A DNA stretch of 64,000 nt. Source: Salinimicrobium flavum (GTDB lineage Bacteria > Bacteroidota > Bacteroidia > Flavobacteriales > Flavobacteriaceae). The notes beneath the pieces were generated by a model. The model searched no databases. It had not been told where the DNA came from and was given only the letters and a program-made list of their open reading frames with translations. The position numbers and the translations under genes are program-made. The stretch is taken from the NCBI RefSeq assembly GCF_042684505.1, contig NZ_JBHULT010000006.1:248001-312000 (forward strand), given 5' to 3'. Below, piece by piece: positions 42,351 through 51,721 of the stretch (position 1 is its first letter; every line of letters starts with the position of its first letter).

Positions 42351-43964
42351 ATGAAAAGAACGGGGTTTAGGGTACTCTTAGTGATCACTTTAATTCTTAC
42401 GCTCGCCAGTTGTGCAAAACGGGGAACGCCCGACGGAGGACCCGAAGATACCGACCCGCCTCAATACGTTAGGGCCCGGCCTGAGAATTTCACCACTAAT
42501 TTTAAGTCAAATGAGATTAGGATCTATTTTGATGAATATATCAAGATGAACGATCCACAACGCCAAATTATCATTTCTCCTCCCATGGATCCGCGGCCGG
42601 AGATCACTCCTCTGGGTACGGCAAGCAAATCTATTCGTATACGCATCAATGATACTTTGCAGCCTAATACCACTTACACCATTAACTTCGGAAGAAGTAT
42701 TACCGACAATAATGAAGGGAATCCGCTTGATTTTTTCACTTATGCTTTTTCTACGGGACCTTATATAGATTCCCTTACCGTAACCGGAAATGTTTCCGAT
42801 GCACTTTTGAAAGCCCCCGATCCTTTTATTTCTGTAATGTTGTACGAGGTAGATTCCACCTATACAGATTCGGTTATCTATAACAGGACCCCCCGGTACA
42901 TCACCAATACCCTAGACAGTGCGACAACCTTTCAACTTAATAACCTGAAGGAAGGAACTTATCAACTGGTTGGAATGAGAGATGTGAACAATAATTACCT
43001 TTTTGATGCGGGTACAGATAAGGTAGCTTTTGCAGATAAGTATATCAATATTCCTACAGATTCGGTTTTTGATCTGAGTCTGTTCAGGGAGATCGCTCCG
43101 TTCAGGTTTTTAAGGCCTCAGCAAAAAGCCCAACAGCATCTAATTATGGGATATGAAGGCCTTGTAATACCTGATAGCCTACAGATCAACATGATCTCTC
43201 CGGCACCCGGAGCCTTTGAATCCAGACTCACTAAGGAACCTGAAAAAGATACCTTACATTTTTGGTATAAACCTGCTACAGAAAGGGACACAATTAAATT
43301 TGTGGCTCAGATGAGGGTTTACAGCGATACTCTCATTACCCGCCTGAAAGAAATGAAGTCCGATTCCCTGCAGTTCAGTTTCGAGCCAAAATCCCCCATC
43401 AATTTTGATCAGGACCTCAGGATTCTTCCCACGATCCCACTTGCCAGCACTAATGATTCCCTAATCAGGATCACAGACAAGGATACCCTGCCGGTGGTTT
43501 TCTCTGCCGTTTATGATGAGTGGAGAAATGAGTACAAAATGTCCTTTGATAAGCAGGAAGACCAGGCATACACTATTACTGCTCTACCGGGAGCATTTAC
43601 AGATTTCTTCGGAAAGAAAAATGACACCATAAGCACACGTATACGCACCCAGTCTTTTGCAGACTACGGGAATTTAAGCCTCATTTTACAGGGAGTGCAA
43701 AATTTTCCTGTGATCATACAGTTAACCGATGAAAAGGGCAAGGTACAGGCAGAAAGATACAGCTCCGGCGGCACAACAGCAGACTTCCGGAACCTTAAAC
43801 CCGGGAAATACCTTCTGAGACTTATTTATGACTCTAATGAGAACAGGATATGGGACACCGGAAGTTTTCTGCAGAGAAGGCAACCCGAAAAAGTAGTTTA
43901 CTTTCCTGATGTTCTGGATGTGCGGGCAAATTGGGATGTTTCCCAGCCCTTTAATGTACGGTAA
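42351..43964 (+). CDS. Lipoprotein with Big_5 (SbsA Ig-like) domain
   Basis: The 537-residue protein has a lipoprotein signal (lipobox LASC, Cys about 21) followed by KRGTPDGGPEDTDPP and a Big_5 Ig-like domain (about residues 30-135, with NEIRIYFDEYIKMNDPQRQI and PNTTYTINFGRSITDNNEGN). The remainder is beta-rich, with a SdrD/transthyretin-like segment LKEGTYQLVGMRDVNNNYLFD and a similar one near the C-terminus (LKPGKYLLRLIYDSNENRIWD). It is an outer-membrane-linked surface protein of a common Bacteroidota type with unknown function. Its end overlaps the convergent nitrilase gene by 14 bases. Confidence 0.9.
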   Translation: MKRTGFRVLLVITLILTLASCAKRGTPDGGPEDTDPPQYVRARPENFTTNFKSNEIRIYFDEYIKMNDPQRQIIISPPMDPRPEITPLGTASKSIRIRINDTLQPNTTYTINFGRSITDNNEGNPLDFFTYAFSTGPYIDSLTVTGNVSDALLKAPDPFISVMLYEVDSTYTDSVIYNRTPRYITNTLDSATTFQLNNLKEGTYQLVGMRDVNNNYLFDAGTDKVAFADKYINIPTDSVFDLSLFREIAPFRFLRPQQKAQQHLIMGYEGLVIPDSLQINMISPAPGAFESRLTKEPEKDTLHFWYKPATERDTIKFVAQMRVYSDTLITRLKEMKSDSLQFSFEPKSPINFDQDLRILPTIPLASTNDSLIRITDKDTLPVVFSAVYDEWRNEYKMSFDKQEDQAYTITALPGAFTDFFGKKNDTISTRIRTQSFADYGNLSLILQGVQNFPVIIQLTDEKGKVQAERYSSGGTTADFRNLKPGKYLLRLIYDSNENRIWDTGSFLQRRQPEKVVYFPDVLDVRANWDVSQPFNVR

Positions 43965-44730
43965 AGGAATCCCGGTCTTGTAAAAATCTCAGCTGGGTCC
44001 GGGTTTGTTTAAGATGATCCTTTTCGAGGACCACTTCTTTTGTAAAAACAGTTTCAAATTGTTTGGGGGAAACCTGTTTTCCAAGGCTGTCATAAACGGC
44101 AGAATGGCCCACATAATCCAGATCTTTTCCGTCCCTGCCAACCCGGTTCACGCCAATGCAGTAGCTCATATTCTCAATAGCACGGGCTTGTAATAGAACA
44201 TCCCAGGCATGCACCCTGGGCGCAGGCCAGTTGGCAACGAACAGGAGCAGGTCATAATCTTCAGTATTTCTTGACCAAACCGGGAATCGAAGATCATAAC
44301 AAACCAGAGGACAGATCTTCCAGTCTTTATAGGTAACTATGAGTTTCGCACTTCCGGAGGCATACACCTCATTTTCCCCTGCCAGGGTAAAGGTGTGTCT
44401 TTTATCATATTTTTGAGAGGTGCCGTCAGGAAATACAAAATATAAACGGTTATAAAAATGACCTTTTTCAGAGGTAATGATCGAACCGGTTATAGCCGCA
44501 TCTTTTTCCGAAGCCATTTTTTGCATCCACCTGAACGATGGTCCCTGGTGCTCCTCGGCCAATTTTTCCGCGTTCATGGAAAATCCGGTGGTGAACATCT
44601 CGGGGAGAATGATGAGATCTACATCTTGCGAGAGCGAATTTATCTCTTTCTGAAAATATTCCTTGTTGGCTTCAGGATCCTCCCAAACCAGTTCTGCCTG
44701 AAGCAATGCTGTCTTTAATTTTTCTGCCAT
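43951..44730 (-). CDS. Nitrilase-family amidohydrolase (omega-amidase YafV type)
   Basis: The 259-residue protein is a carbon-nitrogen hydrolase with the Glu-Lys-Cys triad: E44 (LPEMFTTGF), K110 (YDKRHTFTL) and C144 (PLVCYDLRFP). The LFVANWPAPRVHAWDVLLQARAIEN segment marks the omega-amidase/YafV group, which repairs 2-oxoglutaramate or 2-oxosuccinamate from transamination. A methionine-type aminotransferase gene at 45352-46509, one gene away on the same strand, fits the glutamine transaminase-omega-amidase partnership. The ATG at 44730 was chosen because the upstream 14 codons lack family similarity. Confidence 0.92.
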   Translation of the reverse strand: MAEKLKTALLQAELVWEDPEANKEYFQKEINSLSQDVDLIILPEMFTTGFSMNAEKLAEEHQGPSFRWMQKMASEKDAAITGSIITSEKGHFYNRLYFVFPDGTSQKYDKRHTFTLAGENEVYASGSAKLIVTYKDWKICPLVCYDLRFPVWSRNTEDYDLLLFVANWPAPRVHAWDVLLQARAIENMSYCIGVNRVGRDGKDLDYVGHSAVYDSLGKQVSPKQFETVFTKEVVLEKDHLKQTRTQLRFLQDRDSFTVH

Positions 44731-44781
44731 ACGTAAATTTATCAAAAATGAGCGAGACGCTGCTAAATACATGTTAAATGG

Positions 44782-44812
44782 TTGTTTCCCTGTAGCAGTT
44801 TAAATAGCTTTA
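44782..44812 (+). promoter_or_regulatory. Possible promoter of the YagU-like gene
   Basis: TTG (44782-44784), 20 bases, then TAGCTTTA (44805-44812), one mismatch from TAnnTTTG, about 20 bases before the ATG. Confidence 0.4.
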
Positions 44813-44832
44813 TTCGAGAAAAAATTGATGTT

Positions 44833-45351
44833 ATGAACTTAAATACTTTTTTTGAAAAAGATAATTTTCCTTCTAATGCTTCCCGCGGAATTCTTGCAGG
44901 TTTCATAGGTGGCCTTGCCGGTAGCGCGTTGAAATCTACCGTTGAACGTTTTTTACAGGTGAGGAAGATCGATGAAAAATCTGCACAGATAAAAATGGTT
45001 GACCAGCTTTCAATGAAACTTACCGGTACCCCTATAAAGATCGAGAACGAAGGAATTGCAGAACAATTGGTGAACATTCCTCTTGGAGCCACCGTTGGGG
45101 CCGCTTATGGCTACGGGAAAAGGGATTCAGATGAGATAAATATCCTTGACGGGTTCATTCTGGGAGGAACCACATGGGCTTCAACCCACGAGACCAGTTT
45201 GCCCCTTATGGGTCTGGAAAAAAGTCCGGAGAAAATTCCATTGAAAACCCAGGCCCACGAATTGCTGGCTCACGTAATTTTTGGTGTTACCACCGAAATT
45301 GTCAGAGGCTTTGTAAATGACAAACTGAGACAACAGCAGGAAAACCGTTGA
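44833..45351 (+). CDS. YagU (DUF1440)-like membrane protein
   Basis: The 172-residue protein has Gly/Ala-rich hydrophobic segments (ILAGFIGGLAGSALKSTVERF at residues 19-39 in parts; IPLGATVGAAYGYG; GFILGGTTWASTHE) and a conserved HELLAHVIFGVTTEIVRG segment. This resembles the YagU/DUF1440 inner-membrane proteins, tied to acid resistance in E. coli. The fit is partial, so the name is tentative. The ATG at 44833 was preferred to 44782. The stop codon abuts that of the convergent aminotransferase. Confidence 0.7.
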   Translation: MNLNTFFEKDNFPSNASRGILAGFIGGLAGSALKSTVERFLQVRKIDEKSAQIKMVDQLSMKLTGTPIKIENEGIAEQLVNIPLGATVGAAYGYGKRDSDEINILDGFILGGTTWASTHETSLPLMGLEKSPEKIPLKTQAHELLAHVIFGVTTEIVRGFVNDKLRQQQENR

Positions 45352-46509
45352 TCAGGTTATCTTCTTAAGGATCTCTGCGGCTTTTACTAATGTTTCCTCT
45401 GTCTTTGCAAAACAGAACCTGAGTTGTTTTTGGTCGAGGCCGTTTTTGTTAAAAACCGAGACGGGAATACTCGCCAGCCCATACTGCTTTATTAGTCTTT
45501 TGGAAAAATCAACGTCCGGCTCGTCTGTGATAGAAGAATAATCCAGGAGCTGAAAGTACGTACCCTTTGCCGGAATAGCCTTAAAGGCTGTATCTTTGAC
45601 CAGTTCAAGAAACCTGTCCCGCTTCTCCTGGTAGAATTTCCCCAGTTGCAGATAATGTTCAGGGTTTTTAAGGTATTCGGCAAAGGCACGCTGGGTAGGG
45701 TGATGCACGCAGAATACATTTACCTCCATCACCTTCCATATTTCCGCCATTAATTCTGAAGGCGCAACACAATAACCCATTTTCCAGCCGGTATTGTGAA
45801 AGGTTTTCCCGAAGGAGGCGCAAACTACAGCTCTTTCTGCAAGTGCCGGGAATGCCGAGGCACTGTGATGCTGCGTCTCGTCAAAAATTATATGTTCATA
45901 CACCTCGTCACTTAAAAGGATGATGTTGGTTTCACGCAGCAGGTTTTCAAGTTCCTGCATATCGTTTTCGGAAAAGACCTTGCCGCTTGGATTATGAGGG
46001 GTATTGATGATGATCATACTCGTTCTGGAAGAGATCTTTTGCTTCACTTCATTCCAGTCCACTTCGTAATTCTTTCCTTTCATCTGCACCAGCACCGGTT
46101 TCCCACCATTAAGTTCTATTGCCGGTTCATAGCTGTCGTAGGCGGGTTTCAATACGATCACCTCATCACCCTGCTGCACAAAGGCAGTAATGGCAAGAAA
46201 CAAGGCCTGGGTCGCTCCGTTCGTCACAGTGATTTCTTTGTTGGTATCATATTTTTTATGATGCAGGGATTCGATCTTGTTAACTATCTGTTCCCTTAAC
46301 TGCGGAATACCGGCCAAAGGAGCGTACTGATTATATCCGTCTTTCATGGCCTTTGTTACCAGGTCCTTCAGGCGTTCATCGGTCTCAAAGTTTGGATATC
46401 CCTGCGACATATTCACCGCCCCGTGATCACGGGCCATTTTTCCCATGACTGAAAAGATGCTGGTTTGATGTTTCGGAAGTTTGGAGGAAATATTAGTGAC
46501 TGCTGACAT
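45352..46509 (-). CDS. PLP-dependent aminotransferase (methionine/glutamine aminotransferase type)
   Basis: This 385-residue class I/II aminotransferase has INTPHNPSGKVFS (Asn for PLP), LSDEVYEHIIFD (Asp/Tyr) and the PLP lysine K235 in ASFGKTFHNTGWKMGYCVAP. The SQGYPNFETDERL start and the HNTGWK motif are like YbdL/KAT-type methionine and aromatic aminotransferases that often use glutamine. The nearby omega-amidase supports that reading (inference). It is followed by nothing on its strand until the nitrilase. Confidence 0.9.
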   Translation of the reverse strand: MSAVTNISSKLPKHQTSIFSVMGKMARDHGAVNMSQGYPNFETDERLKDLVTKAMKDGYNQYAPLAGIPQLREQIVNKIESLHHKKYDTNKEITVTNGATQALFLAITAFVQQGDEVIVLKPAYDSYEPAIELNGGKPVLVQMKGKNYEVDWNEVKQKISSRTSMIIINTPHNPSGKVFSENDMQELENLLRETNIILLSDEVYEHIIFDETQHHSASAFPALAERAVVCASFGKTFHNTGWKMGYCVAPSELMAEIWKVMEVNVFCVHHPTQRAFAEYLKNPEHYLQLGKFYQEKRDRFLELVKDTAFKAIPAKGTYFQLLDYSSITDEPDVDFSKRLIKQYGLASIPVSVFNKNGLDQKQLRFCFAKTEETLVKAAEILKKIT

Positions 46510-46530
46510 TGGATTTTTTATTTAAGGTGC

Positions 46531-46561
46531 AAAAAAAATCCCGGACTGCAAAGTCCGGGAT
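46531..46561 (-). terminator. Terminator of sdhCAB
   Basis: ATCCCGGAC (46538-46546) and GTCCGGGAT (46553-46561) form a nine-base stem; on the minus strand it is followed by a run of seven or eight T. Confidence 0.9.
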
Positions 46562-46587
46562 CTGTCATTATTGATAGTTAAAAAATG

Positions 46588-47331
46588 TTATTTTACGCTG
46601 GCTCTCAGGTATTCCCTGTTCATTCTCGCGATATTCTCAAGAGAAATCCCTTTAGGACATTCTATTTCACAAGCTCCGGTGTTGGTACAGTTTCCAAAAC
46701 CTTCTTTATCCATTTGTTCTACCATCGCAAGAACACGTCTGTCTGCCTCAATTTCCCCCTGCGGAAGCAAAGCCATCTGGCTTATTTTCGCAGAAGTAAA
46801 CAACATCGCACTGGCGTTTTTACAGGCAGCCACACAGGCTCCACAACCAATACAGGTGGCCGCATCAAAAGCAGTATCTGCCTTATCTTTTGGCACAAGT
46901 ATAGCATTGGCGTCCTGGGTATTTCCTGAAGTGTTCACAGAAATATAACCTCCTGCCTGCTGAATTCTTTCAAAGGAAGATCGGTCTACGATCAAATCTT
47001 TGATCACCGGGAATGCCTTGGCCCTGAATGGCTCAATAACGATAGTGTCTCCGTCGTTGAACATTCTCATGTGCAATTGACAGGTCGTAATTCCGCGATC
47101 GGGACCATGTGGCTCTCCATTGATCTGAAGGCTACAGGTTCCACAAATTCCTTCACGGCAATCATGATCAAATACCACGGGTTCTTCTCCTTTGTCTATC
47201 AAATCCTGGTTAAGAACATCCAGCATCTCAAGAAAAGACATATCAGCCTCGACCCCTCCTAATTGGTAGGTCTCGATGCCTCCTTTGGCGTTGGCATCTT
47301 TTTGACGCCATATTTTTAGTGTAAGATTCAT
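46588..47331 (-). CDS. sdhB: Succinate dehydrogenase/fumarate reductase iron-sulphur subunit
   Basis: SdhB (247 residues) carries electrons from the flavoprotein to the membrane subunit. The [2Fe-2S] ligands are in CREGICGTC and the later CQL; the [4Fe-4S] and [3Fe-4S] ligands are in CIGCGACVAACKNAS and CTNTGACEIECPKG. It ends the sdhCAB operon and has a terminator. A hairpin repeat separates it from sdhA. Confidence 0.97.
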   Translation of the reverse strand: MNLTLKIWRQKDANAKGGIETYQLGGVEADMSFLEMLDVLNQDLIDKGEEPVVFDHDCREGICGTCSLQINGEPHGPDRGITTCQLHMRMFNDGDTIVIEPFRAKAFPVIKDLIVDRSSFERIQQAGGYISVNTSGNTQDANAILVPKDKADTAFDAATCIGCGACVAACKNASAMLFTSAKISQMALLPQGEIEADRRVLAMVEQMDKEGFGNCTNTGACEIECPKGISLENIARMNREYLRASVK

Positions 47332-47335
47332 TTTT

Positions 47336-47410
47336 TATAGTATTGAGTATTGAGTATGGAGTATTGAGTTGGTGACAAATATCTCACTTCTCAATACTAA
47401 CTTCTCAATT
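47336..47410. repeat. AGTATTGAG hairpin repeat between sdhA and sdhB
   Basis: Direct units AGTATTGAG, TATTGAGTATGG and AGTATTGAG (about 47338-47369) are followed by a spacer and then CTCAATACTAACTTCTCAATTCT in parts (about 47389-47410), complementary to the left arm. The unit and layout match the repeat between atpD and atpC. It occupies the whole gap between the two sdh genes. Confidence 0.8.
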
Positions 47411-49414
47411 CTATTTATAGCTTCTAGTTTTAACTTCAATGTTCTCGTAATTGAGCTCTTCCTTATGCAAAATCGCATTGGCGGGTTCTCCCGTAAATTC
47501 CCAGGCTGCTACATACATAAAGTTCTCATCATCCCTAAGGGCTTCCCCTTCATCGGTTTGATACTCTTCTCTAAAGTGACCCCCACAGGATTCTTCCCTG
47601 TGAAGCGCATCTTTAGCGAATAACTCACCCAATTCAAGGAAATCTGCTACTCTACCCGCTTTTTCAAGCTCAGTATTCATTGCATTCATTTCTCCGGGAA
47701 CACGAACATCATTCCAGAATTCTTCCCTCAACTGCTTGATCTCAACGATCGCTTCCTTCAGGTGAACAGCGTTTCTGGACATTCCTACCTTGTTCCACAT
47801 GATCTTACCTAAGCGTTTGTGGAAGTGATCAACAGATTTGGTTCCTTTGGCGTTCATCAGTTTCTCAAGTTGTCCTCGTACTTTTTGTTCTGCTTCATCA
47901 AACTCAGGACTATCTGTAGGGATAGCGCCGGTCCTGATATCTGCTGCAAGGTAATCTCCCATGGTATAAGGAAGTACGAAATAACCATCGGCAAGACCTT
48001 GCATCAATGCAGAAGCTCCAAGACGGTTAGCACCGTGATCTGAGAAGTTAGCTTCACCGGCGGCATATAATCCAGGGACAGTAGTTTGAAGGTTATAATC
48101 AACCCAAAGTCCGCCCATGGTATAGTGAACCGCAGGATATATTTTCATTGGAGTCTCATACGGGTTCTCATCAACGATCTTTTCATACATCTGGAAAAGG
48201 TTTCCGTATTTGGCTTCAACAACTTTTTGACCCAGTTTTTTGATCTGAGCTTCGGACGCATTTTCAATTTTTTGAGTGGAAACCGCTTCCTTTCCGTAGC
48301 GCATAAAAGCACTTCCGAAGTCAAGGTAAACAGCTTCCCCGGTTTTATTCACTCCATAACCGGCATCGCAACGCTCTTTTGCAGCTCTGGAGGCAACATC
48401 ACGTGGTACGAGGTTACCGAATGCAGGGTATCTTCTTTCCAGGTAGTAATCCCGGTCTTCTTCAGCAAGTTCTATGGGTTTCAATTTGCCTTCACGAATT
48501 GCCTTGGCATCTTCCAGTTTCTTCGGAACCCAGATTCTACCATCATTACGTAGGGATTCAGACATCAACGTCAATTTAGACTGGTGATCTCCGGAAACCG
48601 GAATACAGGTTGGGTGAATTTGAGTAAAACATGGGTTAGCGAAAAAGGCTCCTTTTTTATGGACTTTCCAGGCTGCGGTCGCGTTACTACCCATTGCATT
48701 GGTTGAAAGATAAAAGACATTTCCATATCCTCCCGAAGCGATCACAACGGCATGTGCACTGTGTCTTTCAATTTCTCCGGTCACAAGATCCCTGGCAATG
48801 ATCCCACGGGCTTTTCCGCCAACGAGAACCACATCAAGCATTTCATGACGGGTATAAGACTGGATCTTACCACGGTTGATCTGCCTGTTCATGGCAGAAT
48901 AACAACCTAAAAGCAATTGCTGCCCGGTTTGACCCTTAGCGTAGAACGTACGGGAAACCAAAACCCCTCCAAAAGAGCGGTTATCAAGTTGCCCACCATA
49001 ATCACGTGCAAAAGGAACTCCCTGAGCCACACACTGATCGATAATATTACCAGACACCTCGGCAAGACGGTACACGTTTCCTTCACGGGCGCGGTAGTCA
49101 CCTCCTTTTACGGTATCGTAGAAAAGACGGTAATCTGAATCTCCGTCCCCCTGGTAATTCTTTGAAGCGTTGATACCTCCCTGCGCGGCAATCGAGTGCG
49201 CCCGTCGCGGAGAATCCTGGTAGCAAAAGGTCTTTACATTGTAACCAAGTTCAGCAAGAGTGGCTGCGGCACTACCGCCGGCCAAACCTGTACCCACCAG
49301 GATAATATCTATATTACGTTTGTTGGCTGGGTTAACAAGGTTAATACTGTTCTTATAATTGGTCCACTTATCTTCAAGCGGCCCTTTTGGTATTTTTGAA
49401 TCTAAAACTGACAT
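47411..49414 (-). CDS. sdhA: Succinate dehydrogenase/fumarate reductase flavoprotein subunit
   Basis: SdhA oxidises succinate with covalently bound FAD. The 667-residue protein has the dinucleotide fold GTGLAGGSAAATLAELG (about residues 42-58), the FAD-linking region HSIAAQGGINASKNY, the active-site segment HPTCIPVSGDHQSKL and YPAVHYTMGGLWVDY. The size and sequence fit the Bacteroidota type-B enzyme. It lies 12 bases after sdhC. Confidence 0.97.
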   Translation of the reverse strand: MSVLDSKIPKGPLEDKWTNYKNSINLVNPANKRNIDIILVGTGLAGGSAAATLAELGYNVKTFCYQDSPRRAHSIAAQGGINASKNYQGDGDSDYRLFYDTVKGGDYRAREGNVYRLAEVSGNIIDQCVAQGVPFARDYGGQLDNRSFGGVLVSRTFYAKGQTGQQLLLGCYSAMNRQINRGKIQSYTRHEMLDVVLVGGKARGIIARDLVTGEIERHSAHAVVIASGGYGNVFYLSTNAMGSNATAAWKVHKKGAFFANPCFTQIHPTCIPVSGDHQSKLTLMSESLRNDGRIWVPKKLEDAKAIREGKLKPIELAEEDRDYYLERRYPAFGNLVPRDVASRAAKERCDAGYGVNKTGEAVYLDFGSAFMRYGKEAVSTQKIENASEAQIKKLGQKVVEAKYGNLFQMYEKIVDENPYETPMKIYPAVHYTMGGLWVDYNLQTTVPGLYAAGEANFSDHGANRLGASALMQGLADGYFVLPYTMGDYLAADIRTGAIPTDSPEFDEAEQKVRGQLEKLMNAKGTKSVDHFHKRLGKIMWNKVGMSRNAVHLKEAIVEIKQLREEFWNDVRVPGEMNAMNTELEKAGRVADFLELGELFAKDALHREESCGGHFREEYQTDEGEALRDDENFMYVAAWEFTGEPANAILHKEELNYENIEVKTRSYK

Positions 49415-49426
49415 ACACCTTCCCTT

Positions 49427-50089
49427 TTAAACTTGATTAATGTAATGATAAACGGCAATAAAAATAAACCCTAGGGGGATTAGTATTGAAAAGGCTACAG
49501 TTGCTCCTCTCATTCCCTTATAGAACTTTTTGTGCCATCCCACAGACTGAAAAGACGATGAAAAACCGTGCAGCAAGTGAAGACTTAAGAAAACAAAGGA
49601 GATAACATATAATCCTGTTCTCACAGGATCGTTAAATTTCGAAACTGTTTCAATATAATACCGCGTAGGATCTTCCGGATGTACCTGAACGTATTTGTGT
49701 ACGATCTCCGGAAACCAAAAATCATAAAAATGCAGCCCTAAAAAAGCCAGTACCACAAGTCCGGTCCAGATCATGTTTCTGGACATCCACGAAGAGTTGG
49801 CACTTCCGTTAAAACGAACATAACTTTTTACTCTGGCCTTTCTGTTATTATATTCCAGAACAATACCGAGCACGAAATGTAAAATTACCCCCAGGATCAA
49901 GACCGGCTGTAACAAAAACTGCACAAAAAAATTGGTCCCCATGAAATGAGAAACTTCATTAAATGCGTCCGCACTTAAAACAGAAGTAAAATTAATAAGA
50001 AAATGCTGGAGTAAGAACAAGACTAGAAAGAGTCCTGACAATGCCATAACAAATTTTCTTGCTATGGATGATTTGAGGATTCCACTCAT
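49427..50089 (-). CDS. sdhC: Succinate dehydrogenase cytochrome b subunit (type B)
   Basis: The single membrane subunit (220 residues, five helices) of the type-B complex carries two haems and the quinone site. Candidate haem ligands are the His in LFLLQHFLINF, ILHFVLGIVLE, LGLHFYDFW and LSLHLLHGFSSSFQS. It is first in the sdhCAB operon and has a clear promoter at 50120-50149. Confidence 0.94.
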   Translation of the reverse strand: MSGILKSSIARKFVMALSGLFLVLFLLQHFLINFTSVLSADAFNEVSHFMGTNFFVQFLLQPVLILGVILHFVLGIVLEYNNRKARVKSYVRFNGSANSSWMSRNMIWTGLVVLAFLGLHFYDFWFPEIVHKYVQVHPEDPTRYYIETVSKFNDPVRTGLYVISFVFLSLHLLHGFSSSFQSVGWHKKFYKGMRGATVAFSILIPLGFIFIAVYHYINQV

Positions 50090-50119
50090 TGATTAGAATG
50101 TTTTAATGAATATTTAACA

Positions 50120-50149
50120 CAAAAATACTCCCTTTCCTATCATTACCAA
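50120..50149 (-). promoter_or_regulatory. Promoter of sdhCAB
   Basis: On the minus strand TTG (50147-50149), 19 bases, then TATTTTTG (50120-50127) matches the consensus exactly, about 30 bases before the sdhC ATG. Confidence 0.75.
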
Positions 50150-50307
50150 AGATTAATACTTTAATTCCCCGTTATTTAGAATGGGTTTAAAGTAAGCATT
50201 TTTACCGGAATTATATCCCCCTCAAACCTTTGAAATAAGGAAACATTTCAGTTATAGTTTCCGTTGGATTTTCGCCTCGATTTCCGCACTACTCGCCTTT
50301 AATTTTC

Positions 50308-50315
50308 TAAATTTG
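50308..50315 (+). promoter_or_regulatory. -7 element of the pepP promoter
   Basis: TAAATTTG fits TAnnTTTG; transcription would start near 50322. That excludes a GTG at 50315 as translational start and supports the ATG at 50339. The remainder of this 249-base divergent gap shows nothing else. Confidence 0.5.
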
Positions 50316-50338
50316 TGGCACACACTAAAATTTCATTC

Positions 50339-51631
50339 ATGAAATATCATCCAATTGACAAAAATCTCTTTATAAAGAACCGTAAAAATTTCACGGCCCA
50401 AATGGAGCCTAAAAGTTTAGCAGTATTCAACTCAAACGATATTTATCCCATTGGGGCCGATAGTACCATTCCTTTTGAACAGGCTCGCGACCTCTTTTAT
50501 TTGAGCGGAGTAGACCAGGAGAAAAGCATACTTGTCCTTTTTCCCGATGCCCCAAATGAAAAACACCGGGAAATGCTGTTTTTGACTGAAACCAATGACC
50601 ACATAGCCGTTTGGGAAGGAGAAAAACTCACCAAGGAAAAAGCTCTTGAAGTATCGGGCATTAAAAATGTGTTTTGGCTGAAAGATTTCGAAAAAGTGTT
50701 TTTTGAAGTAATGACCCAGTGCGAGACAATTTATTTCAACACAAATGAACATTATCGCGCTAATGTAGAGACCGAAACCCGTGAAGCCAGATTCATCAAA
50801 TGGTGTAAGGAACAATATCCGGCTCACAGGGCAGCAAAGAGCAATCCTATCCTGCAGCGCCTGCGTTCCATAAAAGATCCAATAGAACTGGATCTTATGC
50901 AGCAGGCCTGTGACATAACCGAAAAAGCCTTTCGAAGAGCATTAAAATTCGTACAGCCGGGTGTCTGGGAATATGAGATCGAGGCCGAGTACTGGCATGA
51001 AATGATTCGTAACCGCTCCCGTGGATTCGCCTACACACCAATAATAGCCAGCGGAAAAAATGCGAATGTATTGCACTACATTGAGAACAATCAGCAGTGT
51101 AAGGAAGGGGAATTGATCCTGCTGGATACCGGAGCGGAATATGCCAATTATTCCAGTGACCTTTCCAGGACCATTCCAGTCTCAGGAAAATACACCGAAC
51201 GCCAGAAAGAAGTATACAATGCTGTAAACCGGGTGAAAAACGATGCCACTAAGATGTTGGTACCGGGAACCCTTTGGGCGGAGTATCATGTGGAAGTTGG
51301 AAAACTGATGACTTCAGAATTACTTGGACTGGGATTGCTGGATAAAGCTGATGTTCAAAATGAGAATCCTGACTGGCCGGCGTACAAAAAATATTTTATG
51401 CATGGTACCTCGCATCATATTGGATTGGATACTCATGATTACGGATTACTGTACGAACCAATGCAGGCAAATATGGTATTCACTGTTGAACCGGGAATCT
51501 ATTTGCCTGATGAAGGCTTCGGAATTCGTCTTGAAGATGATGTGGTTATCCAGGAAAAAGGAGAACCTTTCAACCTGATGCGTAATATCCCCATTGAAGC
51601 AGATGAGATCGAAGATATTATGAACTCTTAA
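50339..51631 (+). CDS. pepP: Xaa-Pro aminopeptidase (M24B)
   Basis: The 430-residue protein removes N-terminal residues before proline. It has the aminopeptidase P N-terminal domain (MKYHPIDKNLFIKNRKNF) and the pita-bread metal site: Asp in LLDTGAEYANYSSDLSRTIPVSG, His in MHGTSHHIGLDTHD, Glu in VEPGIYLPDEGFGIRLEDDV. No signal peptide is seen. A strong terminator follows. Confidence 0.95.
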   Translation: MKYHPIDKNLFIKNRKNFTAQMEPKSLAVFNSNDIYPIGADSTIPFEQARDLFYLSGVDQEKSILVLFPDAPNEKHREMLFLTETNDHIAVWEGEKLTKEKALEVSGIKNVFWLKDFEKVFFEVMTQCETIYFNTNEHYRANVETETREARFIKWCKEQYPAHRAAKSNPILQRLRSIKDPIELDLMQQACDITEKAFRRALKFVQPGVWEYEIEAEYWHEMIRNRSRGFAYTPIIASGKNANVLHYIENNQQCKEGELILLDTGAEYANYSSDLSRTIPVSGKYTERQKEVYNAVNRVKNDATKMLVPGTLWAEYHVEVGKLMTSELLGLGLLDKADVQNENPDWPAYKKYFMHGTSHHIGLDTHDYGLLYEPMQANMVFTVEPGIYLPDEGFGIRLEDDVVIQEKGEPFNLMRNIPIEADEIEDIMNS

Positions 51632-51648
51632 AACTACGCATTATTATA

Positions 51649-51700
51649 AAGAAAGCCACAGATCACTTTTCAAAAAAGGGTTTTGTGGCTTTCTTTTTTT
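51649..51700 (+). terminator. Terminator of pepP
   Basis: AAGAAAGCCACA (51649-51660) pairs with TGTGGCTTTCTT (51684-51695) across a 23-base loop, followed by further T. It overlaps a false upstream start of the next gene. Confidence 0.85.
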
Positions 51701-51721
51701 GCTGAAGAAAAATGCCTGAAA

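Noticed and set aside
48086..48553. 155-codon plus-strand open frame inside sdhA
   Set aside because: Shadow of a highly conserved coding sequence; no promoter or family motif.
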